Source: Agromyces sp. S2-1-8 (lineage in GTDB: Bacteria; Actinomycetota; Actinomycetes; Actinomycetales; Microbacteriaceae). Taken from it: DNA of 64,000 nucleotides. The stretch lies in NCBI RefSeq assembly GCF_021129215.1, contig NZ_JAJOLP010000001.1, positions 496,001-560,000 on the forward strand, given 5' to 3'. A program made the translations under genes and the position numbers. The first letter of the stretch is position 1, and each line of letters starts with the position of its first letter. Of the stretch, positions 32,157-40,487 are shown in pieces. The notes below the pieces were generated by a model. That model did not search any database, had not been told where the DNA came from, and saw only the letters and a list, made by a program, of their open reading frames with translations.

Positions 32157-33719
32157 TCAGCCCTGCTCGCGCCGGCCGACCGCCCGGTGGCGGATGCGCG
32201 CCGCCGCCTCGCGCGCGTGCGGAACGACCGAGGCGAGCCCGGTTCCCGCGACCCACGAGCCGGTGACCTCGACGCCGGGCTCGGCTGCGACGGCGTCCTC
32301 GAGGGCGCGCACGCGATCGCGCTGCCCGATGGCGGCGTGCGAGACGGCGTCGCGCCACTCGGTGCGGCCGGATGCGCGAAGCATCCCCGCGTCGAGCGGC
32401 ACTCCGAGCAGCCGGCTCGCGTCGGCGAGCGCGAGCGCCGCGACCGCGTCGTCGGCGAGGCCGTCGAGCGGGTTCGGCTGACCGGCCCGCCCGTACGAGA
32501 GCCGCACGACATGGCGCCCGCCGGCGCGCTCGGCGAGCCAGCTCCACTTCGCGGTCGAATGCGTGAGCGCCTTGGCGGCGACCCCGGAGGTGTCGGCGGC
32601 GACGAGCACGCCGGTGCCACGGGGGGACGCGTCGAGCGCCGGCGCGTCGAGCACGAGCGTGACGAGCTCGACCGAGGCCGCGTGCGGCCAGTCGCCCGTC
32701 GACTCCCAGCCCTCGACGGCCTCGTCGAGGAGGCGGAGCGAGGTGTGCGCCGGCGCCGCGAGCACCACGTCGGGTGCGACGAGGTCGAGCTCGGCATCGG
32801 CATCGGCATCGGCATCGGCATCGGCATCGGACACCGTCGCGCGCACCCGCCACCCCGCGTCGCCGACGCGCTCGATCGAGGTGGCCTCCGCACCGGTGAT
32901 CACCGTCACGTCGAATCGCTCGAGTTCGCGCACGAGCGCATCGACGAGGGTGTGCATGCCCCCGCGCAGGCCGCGTACCGCACCGCCCGCCTTGCGCTGC
33001 TCGACGAGCTGGCCGACGCCGCCCGACAGCGACCCCATGCGGGTCATCGCCTCGTTGAGGCCGGGCGCGACGACGTCGAGGTCGAGCAGGTCGGGGTCGG
33101 CCGAGTAGACGCCGGCCGAGATCGGCGTCACGAGCTTGTCGAGCACGGCCGATCCCATGCGCGAGCGCACGAGTTCGCCGAGGCTGCGGGCGCGACCGAT
33201 CCGCAGGATCGGCATGAGCCGGTCCCCATACGCCCGGGCCGCGCCGTTCCATCCGATGATGCGGCGCACGTCGTCGCCGAGCGGATTCGCGGGAATGCCG
33301 AGCACGCCGGTCCTCGGGAGGGGCGCGGCGTCGAGCGCATCGTTCGCCGCACCGCTCCAGACGAGCCACGCGCCCGCCGGGTTCGGGTCGACCACCTCGT
33401 CGTCGAGCCCGAGCGAGGCGACCAGTTCGGCGACCGTGCCGCCGCGCGTCGCGAACGACTCGGCGCCCGAGTCGAGCGTGAGGCCGTCGAGCTCGATGCG
33501 TCCGACGCATCCGCCGAGCGCGTCGCGACGCTCGAGCAGCGCGACCCGCAGGCCGATCTTCGCGCACTCGAGCGCGGCGACCATGCCGGCGACCCCGCCG
33601 CCGATCACCACGACGTCGGCCGCGGTCACCGGACTCGGAGACTCCGCCTGTGCGTCGCGCCGAGGAGCGGGTTCGTCGTCGCGACGCGCCGCGTCTCCGG
33701 ATCCCGCCAGGTCGCTCAT
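32157..33719 (-). CDS. cgoX: coproporphyrinogen III oxidase (HemY/CgoX type)
   Basis: The protein has 520 aa and is FAD-dependent. It oxidises coproporphyrinogen III to coproporphyrin III in Gram-positive bacteria. After an ~30-residue hydrophilic extension come VVVIGGGVAGMVAALECAKIGLRVALLERRDALGG and LDSGAESFATRGG. VVPHAREAAARIRHRAV stands at the C-terminus. A run of Asp-Ala repeats (SDADADADADADAELD, near residues 296-311) is encoded by a hexanucleotide tandem. The ATG at 33719 overlaps the hemE stop. Confidence 0.94.
   Translation of the reverse strand: MSDLAGSGDAARRDDEPAPRRDAQAESPSPVTAADVVVIGGGVAGMVAALECAKIGLRVALLERRDALGGCVGRIELDGLTLDSGAESFATRGGTVAELVASLGLDDEVVDPNPAGAWLVWSGAANDALDAAPLPRTGVLGIPANPLGDDVRRIIGWNGAARAYGDRLMPILRIGRARSLGELVRSRMGSAVLDKLVTPISAGVYSADPDLLDLDVVAPGLNEAMTRMGSLSGGVGQLVEQRKAGGAVRGLRGGMHTLVDALVRELERFDVTVITGAEATSIERVGDAGWRVRATVSDADADADADADAELDLVAPDVVLAAPAHTSLRLLDEAVEGWESTGDWPHAASVELVTLVLDAPALDASPRGTGVLVAADTSGVAAKALTHSTAKWSWLAERAGGRHVVRLSYGRAGQPNPLDGLADDAVAALALADASRLLGVPLDAGMLRASGRTEWRDAVSHAAIGQRDRVRALEDAVAAEPGVEVTGSWVAGTGLASVVPHAREAAARIRHRAVGRREQG
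32791..32830. repeat. hexanucleotide tandem repeat (tcggca), six full copies plus four bases
   Basis: tcggca repeats perfectly six times, followed by tcgg, inside cgoX. On the coding strand it gives alternating Asp-Ala codons. The unit is two codons long, so slippage would add or remove Asp-Ala pairs without breaking the frame. Confidence 0.95.
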
Positions 33720-34873
33720 GACGCGCCCGCCTCGTGCACGAGCTCGACCACGCGGGTGAGCACCGTCGGGTCGGTCTCGGGCGGAACGCCGTGGCCGAGG
33801 TTGAAGACGTGCGCGGGCGCGACCGTTCCCTTGGCGAGGACCTCGCGCACCGCGGCCTCGAGGACCGGCCACGGCGCGGCGAGCAGCGCCGGGTCGAGGT
33901 TGCCCTGCAGCGGCACCCCCGCGCCGACGCGCTCAGCGGCGACGTCGAGCGGTACGCGGTAGTCGACGCCGACGACGTCGACCCCGACCTCCTTCATGGC
34001 GCCGAGCAGCTCGCCCGTGCCGACGCCGAAGTGCACGACGGGGACCGGCCGGGTCGCGCCCGAGCCATCCGCGGTCTCGAACTCGAGATCGTGCACGAAG
34101 CTCAGCGCGCGTGCCGAGGCCGGGGCGACGTGGGCCTCGTAGTCGGCGAGCGAGAGCGCGCCGGCCCACGAGTCGAAGAGCTGCGCGGCCGAGGCGCCCG
34201 CGACGATCTGGGTGCGCAGGAACCGGCCGGTGAGCTCGGCCGTCCACTCCATGAGCGCCCGCCAGGCACCGGGATCGGCGTGCATGAGCGTGCGGGCGGC
34301 GAGGTGGTCCTTCGAGGGGCCGCCCTCGGCGAGGTAGGCGGCGAGGGTGAACGGCGCGCCCGCGAAGCCGATGAGCGGGGTCGCCGCGTTCCCGCCGGTC
34401 GACGCCGCCTCGGGCGTGCGGTTCAGCTCGGCGATCGTCAGCGCGACCGCCTCGGCGATGGGGGCGGATGCCTCGTCGAGTCGGGCGGGATCGATGGCGG
34501 TGAGTTCGGCGACGGCCGCGGCATCCGCGTAGCCCTTCGTGAAGACCGGGCCGCGACCCGGCTGGATCTCGACGTCGACGCCGACGAGCCTCAGCGGCAC
34601 CACGATGTCGCTGAAGAAGATGCCCGCGTCGACCCCGTGGCGCCGCACCGGCTGCAGGGTGATCTCGCTCGCCATCGCCGGGTCGAGGCAGGCGTCGAGC
34701 ATGCGCGTGCCGACGCGCAGGTCGCGGTACTCGGGCAGCGAGCGACCGGCCTGGCGCATGAACCAGACGGGCGTGGTGTCGGCACGCTCGCCGCGGTACG
34801 CGCGCACGAGTCGCGAGTCGCTGGTGAGGCCGGCGGAGAGGGGATGCTGCGGGGAGAGGATCACGCCCGACAT
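33716..34873 (-). CDS. hemE: uroporphyrinogen decarboxylase
   Basis: The protein has 385 aa. It decarboxylates uroporphyrinogen III to coproporphyrinogen III. Signatures are TPVWFMRQAGRSLPEYRDLR (invariant Arg and substrate site), GIFFSDIVVPLRLVGVDVEI, LIGFAGAPFTLAAYLAEGG and VPLQGNLDPALL. The last is close to the family motif GNLDP near the C-terminus, followed by FNLGHGVPPETDP. It is cotranscribed with cgoX (ATGA overlap). Confidence 0.96.
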   Translation of the reverse strand: MSGVILSPQHPLSAGLTSDSRLVRAYRGERADTTPVWFMRQAGRSLPEYRDLRVGTRMLDACLDPAMASEITLQPVRRHGVDAGIFFSDIVVPLRLVGVDVEIQPGRGPVFTKGYADAAAVAELTAIDPARLDEASAPIAEAVALTIAELNRTPEAASTGGNAATPLIGFAGAPFTLAAYLAEGGPSKDHLAARTLMHADPGAWRALMEWTAELTGRFLRTQIVAGASAAQLFDSWAGALSLADYEAHVAPASARALSFVHDLEFETADGSGATRPVPVVHFGVGTGELLGAMKEVGVDVVGVDYRVPLDVAAERVGAGVPLQGNLDPALLAAPWPVLEAAVREVLAKGTVAPAHVFNLGHGVPPETDPTVLTRVVELVHEAGAS

Positions 34874-35095
34874 TGTCTCGCATCGGGCTGGGAGGAGCGG
34901 GCTGCTGCAGCGAGCGGTGGAAGCGGAGCGCGTCGTCGATCTACCCGAGCACGCTCGCCGGGCACCGGCCGATCGCCGCTCGCACTCGCGAGAAGAGGGT
35001 CCGAGGCGAATAGGAAGGAAAGCTCACCGACTCTTCCGCTCGCGGCGCGCCACGCGCTATGGTCGGAGGCGTTGTGCGCCACCCACGCATGACGA

Positions 35096-35114
35096 CGCGC
35101 CGCCAGGCGGCGCG
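35096..35114 (+). other. very stable short hairpin in leader of membrane-protein gene
   Basis: cgcgccgc and gcggcgcg pair perfectly around a cag loop. The hairpin lies 13 bp before the GGAG of the 25-codon small ORF, in the 338-bp stretch between hemE and the 35212 gene. That stretch otherwise shows only the small ORF. Confidence 0.5.
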
Positions 35115-35137
35115 CCTCCGCCCCCACGGAGAAACGC

Positions 35138-35215
35138 ATGTCCCGAACGATGTCGTCCACCCTGTCCATCGCGCGTGCCGCTCGCGGCGCCGGTCGCCTG
35201 AGAGGCGTCCGGTGA
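35138..35215 (+). CDS. possible 25-aa leader ORF, translationally coupled
   Basis: ATG at 35138 follows GGAG by 6 nt, one of the better ribosome sites nearby. The ORF encodes a 25-residue basic, Arg-rich peptide starting MSRTMSSTLSIARAARGAG. Its TGA overlaps the GTG of the next gene (GTGA, 35212-35215). These features suggest a coupled leader peptide. Short ORFs arise by chance in GC-rich DNA and no homologue is recognised, so confidence is low. Confidence 0.4.
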   Translation: MSRTMSSTLSIARAARGAGRLRGVR

Positions 35216-35934
35216 ACGCCGAGGCGCCGCACCGCGCGAAGCTGACCGTCCTCATCGCGCTCTTCGCCGCCCTCGTGATCGCGGCCCTCGCCCTCGGCGG
35301 CCGCCGCGTCGACGAGGTCGTGCTCGGGCTGCCGTCGGTGTCGGGCGGCAGGGCCACGCTCGCCGTGATCGCGGCCGCCGCGGTCGTCTGCGCGATCTGG
35401 CTCCCCGTCCGCCTCGGTCGTGCCGGACGCTGCCGTGCCCGGCGTCGTGCGCTCGAGGCGAGCGTGCGCGGCCAGGTCAGCTGCGGCATCCGCACGCGCA
35501 TGCTCGTCGCCGACCTCAACGAGCTGCGCGTCGACGAGCCGCATCCGATCCGCCTCGCGGCCCGCTACTCGATCGTCGTCGACGAGCTCGGCGTCGCGTT
35601 CTGGAACGGCGGCCGCCGCCCCCGCCGAGCGGTCTTCTTCCCGTGGCGCGAGGTGCGCAACATCCGCGCCGACTCGATGGTCATCGGCGGCACGCTCGTC
35701 TCCGTGCTCGTGCTGCGGGTTCGCCGAGGCGGCACGAGCGTCGAGTTGCCGATCGTCTTCAGTGCGCCCCGCCCCGGTGCCTACGCCCTGGGCGACGCCC
35801 CGTTCTTCGCGCTCGTGCGCAGCTGGAAGGCGCTGCACCGCGAGGCGCTCAGGGCCGAGGGCATCGAGCCGCCGCCCGTGACCGGCGCGATCCCGGTGAT
35901 CCGGCCGGGCGCGGCGTTCGCGGGGGTCCGGTAG
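35212..35934 (+). CDS. hypothetical two-helix membrane protein
   Basis: The protein is ~240 aa from GTG 35212, preceded by GAGAGG; a longer frame from 35059 has no ribosome site. Two N-terminal helices (KLTVLIALFAALVIAALALGG and ATLAVIAAAAVVCAIWLPV) are followed by a soluble domain. This contains YSIVVDELGVAFWNGGRRPRRAVFFPWREVRNIRADSM, reminiscent of PH-like domains in bacterial membrane proteins. No family is assigned. It lies between divergent hemE and downstream hemA on plus. Confidence 0.72.
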   Translation: MNAEAPHRAKLTVLIALFAALVIAALALGGRRVDEVVLGLPSVSGGRATLAVIAAAAVVCAIWLPVRLGRAGRCRARRRALEASVRGQVSCGIRTRMLVADLNELRVDEPHPIRLAARYSIVVDELGVAFWNGGRRPRRAVFFPWREVRNIRADSMVIGGTLVSVLVLRVRRGGTSVELPIVFSAPRPGAYALGDAPFFALVRSWKALHREALRAEGIEPPPVTGAIPVIRPGAAFAGVR

Positions 35935-35986
35935 GGCGCGACGCGAGGCTGTTGCGCCCCGAGTCATCCTCGCTTTCGACCCCGGG

Positions 35987-35992
35987 TAGAAT
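35987..35992 (+). promoter_or_regulatory. -10 element of hemA, leaderless
   Basis: TAGAAT is followed by ctacga and then the hemA GTG, placing the transcription start at or next to the start codon. No Shine-Dalgarno sequence and no strong -35 are visible. Confidence 0.65.
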
Positions 35993-35998
35993 CTACGA

Positions 35999-37390
35999 GT
36001 GCTCATCTGCCTGACCGCGAGCCACAAGAACGCCGCATTCGACACCCTCGAACGGCTTTCGGCGCACGCGGAATCCGCCGCGCCGCGCATCCTCGACCGT
36101 CATGACTCGCTCCAGGGTGCGGTCGTCGTCGCGACCTGCAACCGCTTCGAGGCCTACCTCGACCTCGACACCCGCGAGGGCGACTCCCCCGTGCCCGCCG
36201 TGCACGAGGCGATCCGCGCGGTCGGCGACGCGGCCGGCGTCGAGCCCGACGAGCTGCGGTCCACCTTCGGCTTCGTGCACGGCAACGCCGTCGCCGGCCA
36301 CCTCTTCTCGGTCGCCGCCGGCCTCGAGTCGGTCGTCGTCGGCGAGGGCGAGATCGCCGGCCAGGTGCGTCGTTCGCTCGAGCGCGCCCGCGCCGAGGGC
36401 ACCACGACCCCCGAACTCGAGCGGCTCTTCCAGCGCGCCTCGCAGACCTCCCGCCGGGTGAAGAACGAGACGGGCATCGGCGGCGCCGGGCGCTCGCTCG
36501 TGCGCCTCGCGCTCGAGCTCGCGTCGAGCCGCGTCGCCGACTGGTCGGCCGCGCGCGTGCTGCTCGTCGGCACCGGCCAGTACGCCGGGGCGACGCTCGC
36601 GGCGCTCCGCGACCGCGGCGCGAACGACGTGCGCGTCTACTCGCCCTCGGGCCGGGCTGCGAAGTTCGCACGCGGCCACGACATCACGGCCGTCTCGCAC
36701 GCGGGCTACGCCATCGCCGCGGCGGCCGCCGACGTCATCATCACCTGCACGACCGCCGACCACCACGTCGTCGACCGGGTGCTGCTCGAGGGCGGCCGGG
36801 CGACGCTCGCGGGTTCGCACGCGGCGCTCGCCGCTCCCGGCGCGCCCGAGTCGCAGGCGACGGGCCCGGATGCCGCGGCCCACGCCGTGCTCGCCGAGTT
36901 CCGCGCCTGGTGCCCCGTGCCCGAGGCCGCGCAGGGCGCGCGCCAGCTCGTCATCGACCTCGGCATGCCGCGCAACGTCGCGACCGACGTCGTCGAGGTC
37001 GAGGGCGTCGAGCTGCTCGACCTCGAGACCATCCGCCGGCATGCACCGCTCGAAGAGCTCGGCGCCTCCGACGACGCACGCGTGCTCATCGAGCGCGCGG
37101 CCCGCAACTTCGGCGCCGTCGGCGAAGAGCTCGACCTCGCCCCCTCGGTCGTCGCGCTCCGCGCGCACGTGCAGGGCGTGCTCGAGGCCGAGATCACCCG
37201 CGCCCGCTCGCGCGGCACCGGCGACCCCGCAACCGACGAACGCGTCGAGGCCGCACTGCGGCACATGGCCGGCGTGCTGCTGCACACGCCCATGGTGCGC
37301 TCACGCGAATACGCTCGCGCCGGCGAGCAGCGTGCGTGGATCGACGGCCTCGAGGCCGTGTTCGGCGTGCGCGCCGACGAGTCGCGCTGA
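35999..37390 (+). CDS. hemA: glutamyl-tRNA reductase
   Basis: The protein has 463 aa. It reduces glutamyl-tRNA to glutamate-1-semialdehyde with NADPH, the first and usually rate-setting step of heme synthesis. The active-site Cys is in VVATCNRFEAYLDL (~residue 49). GLESVVVGEGEIAGQVRRSLERA and FQRASQTSRRVKNETGIG follow, then a nucleotide fold near VLLVGTGQYAGATLAAL and IDLGMPRNVATDV. A C-terminal dimerisation helix ends the protein. The GTG start fits the leaderless -10. It is separated from the rest of its pathway and points the opposite way. Confidence 0.95.
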   Translation: MLICLTASHKNAAFDTLERLSAHAESAAPRILDRHDSLQGAVVVATCNRFEAYLDLDTREGDSPVPAVHEAIRAVGDAAGVEPDELRSTFGFVHGNAVAGHLFSVAAGLESVVVGEGEIAGQVRRSLERARAEGTTTPELERLFQRASQTSRRVKNETGIGGAGRSLVRLALELASSRVADWSAARVLLVGTGQYAGATLAALRDRGANDVRVYSPSGRAAKFARGHDITAVSHAGYAIAAAAADVIITCTTADHHVVDRVLLEGGRATLAGSHAALAAPGAPESQATGPDAAAHAVLAEFRAWCPVPEAAQGARQLVIDLGMPRNVATDVVEVEGVELLDLETIRRHAPLEELGASDDARVLIERAARNFGAVGEELDLAPSVVALRAHVQGVLEAEITRARSRGTGDPATDERVEAALRHMAGVLLHTPMVRSREYARAGEQRAWIDGLEAVFGVRADESR

Positions 37391-37414
37391 CCCCGCAGCC
37401 GCATCGCCCGGCGC

Positions 37415-38518
37415 TCAGCCGGGGATCGGGGCACCCAGATCGGCGATGATGCGCTCGATCTCGCCGACCGCATAGGCCGCGAGTTCGCGTTGCTCGGCCT
37501 CGGCCGCGGCATCCGTCTCTTCGAGGTCGCCGATCACGATGATGTTCTCGTCGTTGAGGGTGTTGGCGGGGGCGGTGTAGTTGAAGCTGCCCACGACGAG
37601 CAGGCGCTCGTCGATGACCATGAGCTTGTGGTGAAGCTTGCGCACGCCCGTCTTCGGCTTGTTGACGTAGAGGTCGACGTCGCCGGCGGCGAGGCCGGCG
37701 GTCGCGGCCCACTTCGCGGCGCCCTGCTCGCGGTCGAGCACCCCGCGGATGCGCTGCACGAGAGGACGCAGCCGGATCATCGTGTCGTCGATGCCCGAGG
37801 ACTGCGCGAAGGTGAACATCGCGAAGTCGACCGACTCCCTCGCCTTCAGCATCTGCTTCATGATCTCCATCTCGGGGCCGTGCCGCGGCGCGAACAGCGG
37901 CTTGACCCGCACGTGCGGCAGGTCGAACTCCTTCGGCTTCGGCTCGACCCGCTCGTGGAGGTCGCCGAACGTGCCCGAGCGCATGCGCTCGAACTCGTGG
38001 ACGTACTCGGTCGCGGCCCGCTGCCCGTGCAGCACCACGACGTGGTTGAGGTTCTGTCCGGCGCCGCGGCCCGAGGTGGCGTTCGTCCCGGTGTCGGTGA
38101 GCGTGAAGTTGGTCGAGCCGGTCAGCACCGCGGCCTTCGGCTTGCGCGTGTCGCGCACGATGAACTTCTGGTGGAAGATCTTCGGGTTGAGGTCACTCAC
38201 GACGTCGACCCTGGCCTTCAGGAGCACCCCGAGGATGATCCGGTTCTCCTCGTGGTCGCCGGCGCTTCGCCAGGGGTCGGCGAGTGCGGTCTCCTCCGTG
38301 AGGTAGTCGCCTTCGAGAATGAGGCGCACCCGGACGCCGCGGGCCCTCGCTGCGATGATCGATGCCGCGATCGCGCGCGAGTCGATCTCCTGCACCGCGA
38401 TCGCGAGGCTGTGGTCGGCCTCGTCGATGAAGTCGCGGATCGCGCCGTCGAGGTCGTCGGGTCCCCCGACCGACCGCGGGCCGAGGTGCAGCTCGATGCC
38501 GCCGATGCTCACCGACAT
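37415..38518 (-). CDS. phospholipase D-like protein with two HKD motifs
   Basis: The protein has 367 aa. The start at ATG 38518 has a perfect AAGGAGG 6 nt upstream. Two HxKxxxxD motifs are present, HQKFIVRD followed by GSTNFT, and HHKLMVID followed by GSFNYT. That makes a complete bipartite PLD active site. No signal peptide is seen, so it is probably cytoplasmic. Substrates of such proteins range from phospholipids to nucleic acids and are not predictable here. It converges on hemA with a 24-bp gap. Confidence 0.85.
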   Translation of the reverse strand: MSVSIGGIELHLGPRSVGGPDDLDGAIRDFIDEADHSLAIAVQEIDSRAIAASIIAARARGVRVRLILEGDYLTEETALADPWRSAGDHEENRIILGVLLKARVDVVSDLNPKIFHQKFIVRDTRKPKAAVLTGSTNFTLTDTGTNATSGRGAGQNLNHVVVLHGQRAATEYVHEFERMRSGTFGDLHERVEPKPKEFDLPHVRVKPLFAPRHGPEMEIMKQMLKARESVDFAMFTFAQSSGIDDTMIRLRPLVQRIRGVLDREQGAAKWAATAGLAAGDVDLYVNKPKTGVRKLHHKLMVIDERLLVVGSFNYTAPANTLNDENIIVIGDLEETDAAAEAEQRELAAYAVGEIERIIADLGAPIPG

Positions 38519-38756
38519 GAGGGGCCTCCTTACCTGAGACATCCTCACCCAGGATGCCGCGCGGAGTGCCCGTCCGGATCAGGGCGGGCCCGGAGGCCGG
38601 TGCCTCGGAACCGGCGCCGGATCTCGTGCATGCTCCGGCGATTCGACCGCGCAGGATCGACGACGGCTCGGCCGTCGGCGCCCGCAGGGGCGTACGGTAC
38701 GGGGCCGCTGCCCCGGTCCGGCATGAGCACGAGCGGTCACGCGGGCGCCGAGCCGC

Positions 38757-39608
38757 TCACAGCCCGTCCTCCAGGTGCCAGTGGTTCTGCCAGCGCCAGT
38801 CGATCGGCTCCGACAGGCGCTGGTACCGGATGTCGGTCGACAGGCGCATGCGCCCCTCGGCGTCGACGTTGTCGAGGCCGGCGTGCACGAGGTGCGCGGA
38901 GTGCACCATGACGTCGCCCGCGGCGTAGTCGGCGACGAGCCAGCGGGCGTCGTACTCGTCGGCGAGGCCGGGAAGATCGGCGGTGATCGACGCCGCGGGG
39001 TGGCGGAGTTCACCGGCCGCCTCCTGCGCCATCACCCGGCGATGGCTGCCCTCGAGATAGGCGAGTCCGCCCCGCTCGAGCGGGATGTCGCCGAGCGGGA
39101 TCCACATCGACAGCACGCGGTCGCTGCCCTCGCGGAGGTACACGAGGTCGTAGTGCGCCTGCGTGGCCGTGCCGATGCCGCGCTCGCCCGGCTTCGTGTG
39201 TCGGATGATCTTGCGCCGGTGCAGGTGCACGTCGTCGCCGAGCAGCCACGCGAACCACTCGGAGATCCGCGGCGACCGGCAGAGCGCCTCGTACTGCGCG
39301 CCGGGCACGATCTCGTCGAACAGGATGCGCCGGTACGAGGCCCGGTCGACGTCGTGCGGCGCGGCGATGCCGTCGACGGGGTCGGACCCTTCGGCGATGA
39401 GGCCCGCTTCGGCGAGCACCTCGAAGTAGTAGCGGCGGAACTCGAGGACGTCCTCCGGCACGAGATGGCCAGTGAGGTAGAGGTACCCGTCTCGGCGCAG
39501 CCGGGCCCACAGCGCATCGCGATCGCCGCGCTCGGCCATCGGCACCGGCTCGAGCTCGCCGAGACGTGATGGAGTTTCTTCGAGCACGTATCCGTTGGAC
39601 GTCAGCAT
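38757..39608 (-). CDS. phytanoyl-CoA dioxygenase family protein
   Basis: The protein has 283 aa and is a 2-oxoglutarate/Fe(II)-dependent dioxygenase. Iron ligands fit HYD in ATQAHYDLVYLR and the second His in VHSAHLVHAGLDN, with the 2-oxoglutarate-binding Arg in RLSTDIRYQRL. It begins MLTSNGYVLEETPSRLGELE. It is divergent from an AraC regulator across 66 bp, suggesting substrate-induced control. A TGATGAT box with 6 nt to the ATG may be its -10. The substrate is unknown. Confidence 0.87.
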   Translation of the reverse strand: MLTSNGYVLEETPSRLGELEPVPMAERGDRDALWARLRRDGYLYLTGHLVPEDVLEFRRYYFEVLAEAGLIAEGSDPVDGIAAPHDVDRASYRRILFDEIVPGAQYEALCRSPRISEWFAWLLGDDVHLHRRKIIRHTKPGERGIGTATQAHYDLVYLREGSDRVLSMWIPLGDIPLERGGLAYLEGSHRRVMAQEAAGELRHPAASITADLPGLADEYDARWLVADYAAGDVMVHSAHLVHAGLDNVDAEGRMRLSTDIRYQRLSEPIDWRWQNHWHLEDGL

Positions 39609-39643
39609 GCGTCCATCATCAACTCGGGCGAGCGCACGCGGAA

Positions 39644-39649
39644 TAGACT
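39644..39649 (+). promoter_or_regulatory. -10 element of AraC gene
   Basis: TAGACT lies 25 nt before the ATG at 39675, giving a short leader with an AAGGA ribosome site at 39659-39663. This is a contrast to the leaderless genes using the same hexamer. Confidence 0.5.
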
Positions 39650-39674
39650 CCTGAGACGAAGGAATTGGACTTTC

Positions 39675-40487
39675 ATGACCGCTTGGGCGCTCTACTCGCA
39701 ATCGCACCCGCTGCTCGTCGAGTACGGCCTCGCCTGCCTCGGGGCCGGTCGGCACGAAGGCCCGTCGCCCGGGTTCGGCGGCCGGCGCCGGCTCGGCGAC
39801 TATGCGATCGTCTTCGTCACGAGCGGCGCCGGTGTCTACCGCGACCCGCTCGTCGGCACGATCGAGATCGAGGCGCCGGCGACGATCCAGGTGCTCCCGC
39901 AGCGTCCGCACGACTACGCCTCGCCGCGAGGCTGGACCGAGCACTGGGTGCTCTACACGGGGGCGACCGTCGCCGCCTTCGAGGGGCTGGGCGTGCTCGA
40001 CCGGCGCCGGCCCGTGCAGCTCGGCGTGACGCTTCCGGTCGACCTTGCCGTCCGATTCGACGCACTGCGCGGCGCGCTCGGCCGACCGGGCTGGCGGGGA
40101 GCGTTCGACGCATCGACCCTCACGCAGGACCTCCTCGCCGACTCGGTCGCCGGCCGCCGCGCCTCGCCGACGGCGAGCGAGGCGACGGTCGCCGCCGTGC
40201 AGGCCGATGCTGCGCTGCACCTGGATGTCGCGGCCCGAGCCGCGCTCGCGGGCGTGAGCGTCGGCACGCTCCGCGAGCACGTCAGGGAGGTGACCGGCGG
40301 GACGCCCAACGAGCTCGTCATCGGCACCCGGATCGACCGCGCGTGCGGGCTGCTCGCATCCACCCGCCTCGCAGTGCGGGCGGTCGCGGCGAGTGTCGGC
40401 TACGACGACGCAGCCTACTTCTCGCGCCTGTTCACGCAGCGCATCGGAATCGGCCCGGCCGAGTTCCGCAGGCGGCACCGCCGCTAG
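39675..40487 (+). CDS. AraC family transcriptional regulator
   Basis: The protein has 270 aa. The N-terminal cupin-like half contains LGDYAIVFVTSGAGVYRDP and TIQVLPQRPHDY. The C-terminal double helix-turn-helix spans ALAGVSVGTLREHVREVTGGTPNELVI and VRAVAASVGYDDAAYFSRLFTQRIGIGPAEFRRRH, the AraC signature. It likely regulates the divergent dioxygenase gene. The 3' end overlaps the convergent small gene by 4 bp. Confidence 0.92.
   Translation: MTAWALYSQSHPLLVEYGLACLGAGRHEGPSPGFGGRRRLGDYAIVFVTSGAGVYRDPLVGTIEIEAPATIQVLPQRPHDYASPRGWTEHWVLYTGATVAAFEGLGVLDRRRPVQLGVTLPVDLAVRFDALRGALGRPGWRGAFDASTLTQDLLADSVAGRRASPTASEATVAAVQADAALHLDVAARAALAGVSVGTLREHVREVTGGTPNELVIGTRIDRACGLLASTRLAVRAVAASVGYDDAAYFSRLFTQRIGIGPAEFRRRHRR

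Noticed and set aside
32791-32830. CRISPR or regulatory iteron array
   Set aside because: This is a pure hexanucleotide coding microsatellite inside cgoX with no spacers.
38519-38756. Possible small gene between the PLD-like and dioxygenase genes
   Set aside because: The open frames here have no ribosome site, no promoter box and shadow-like composition. I see nothing functional in this gap.
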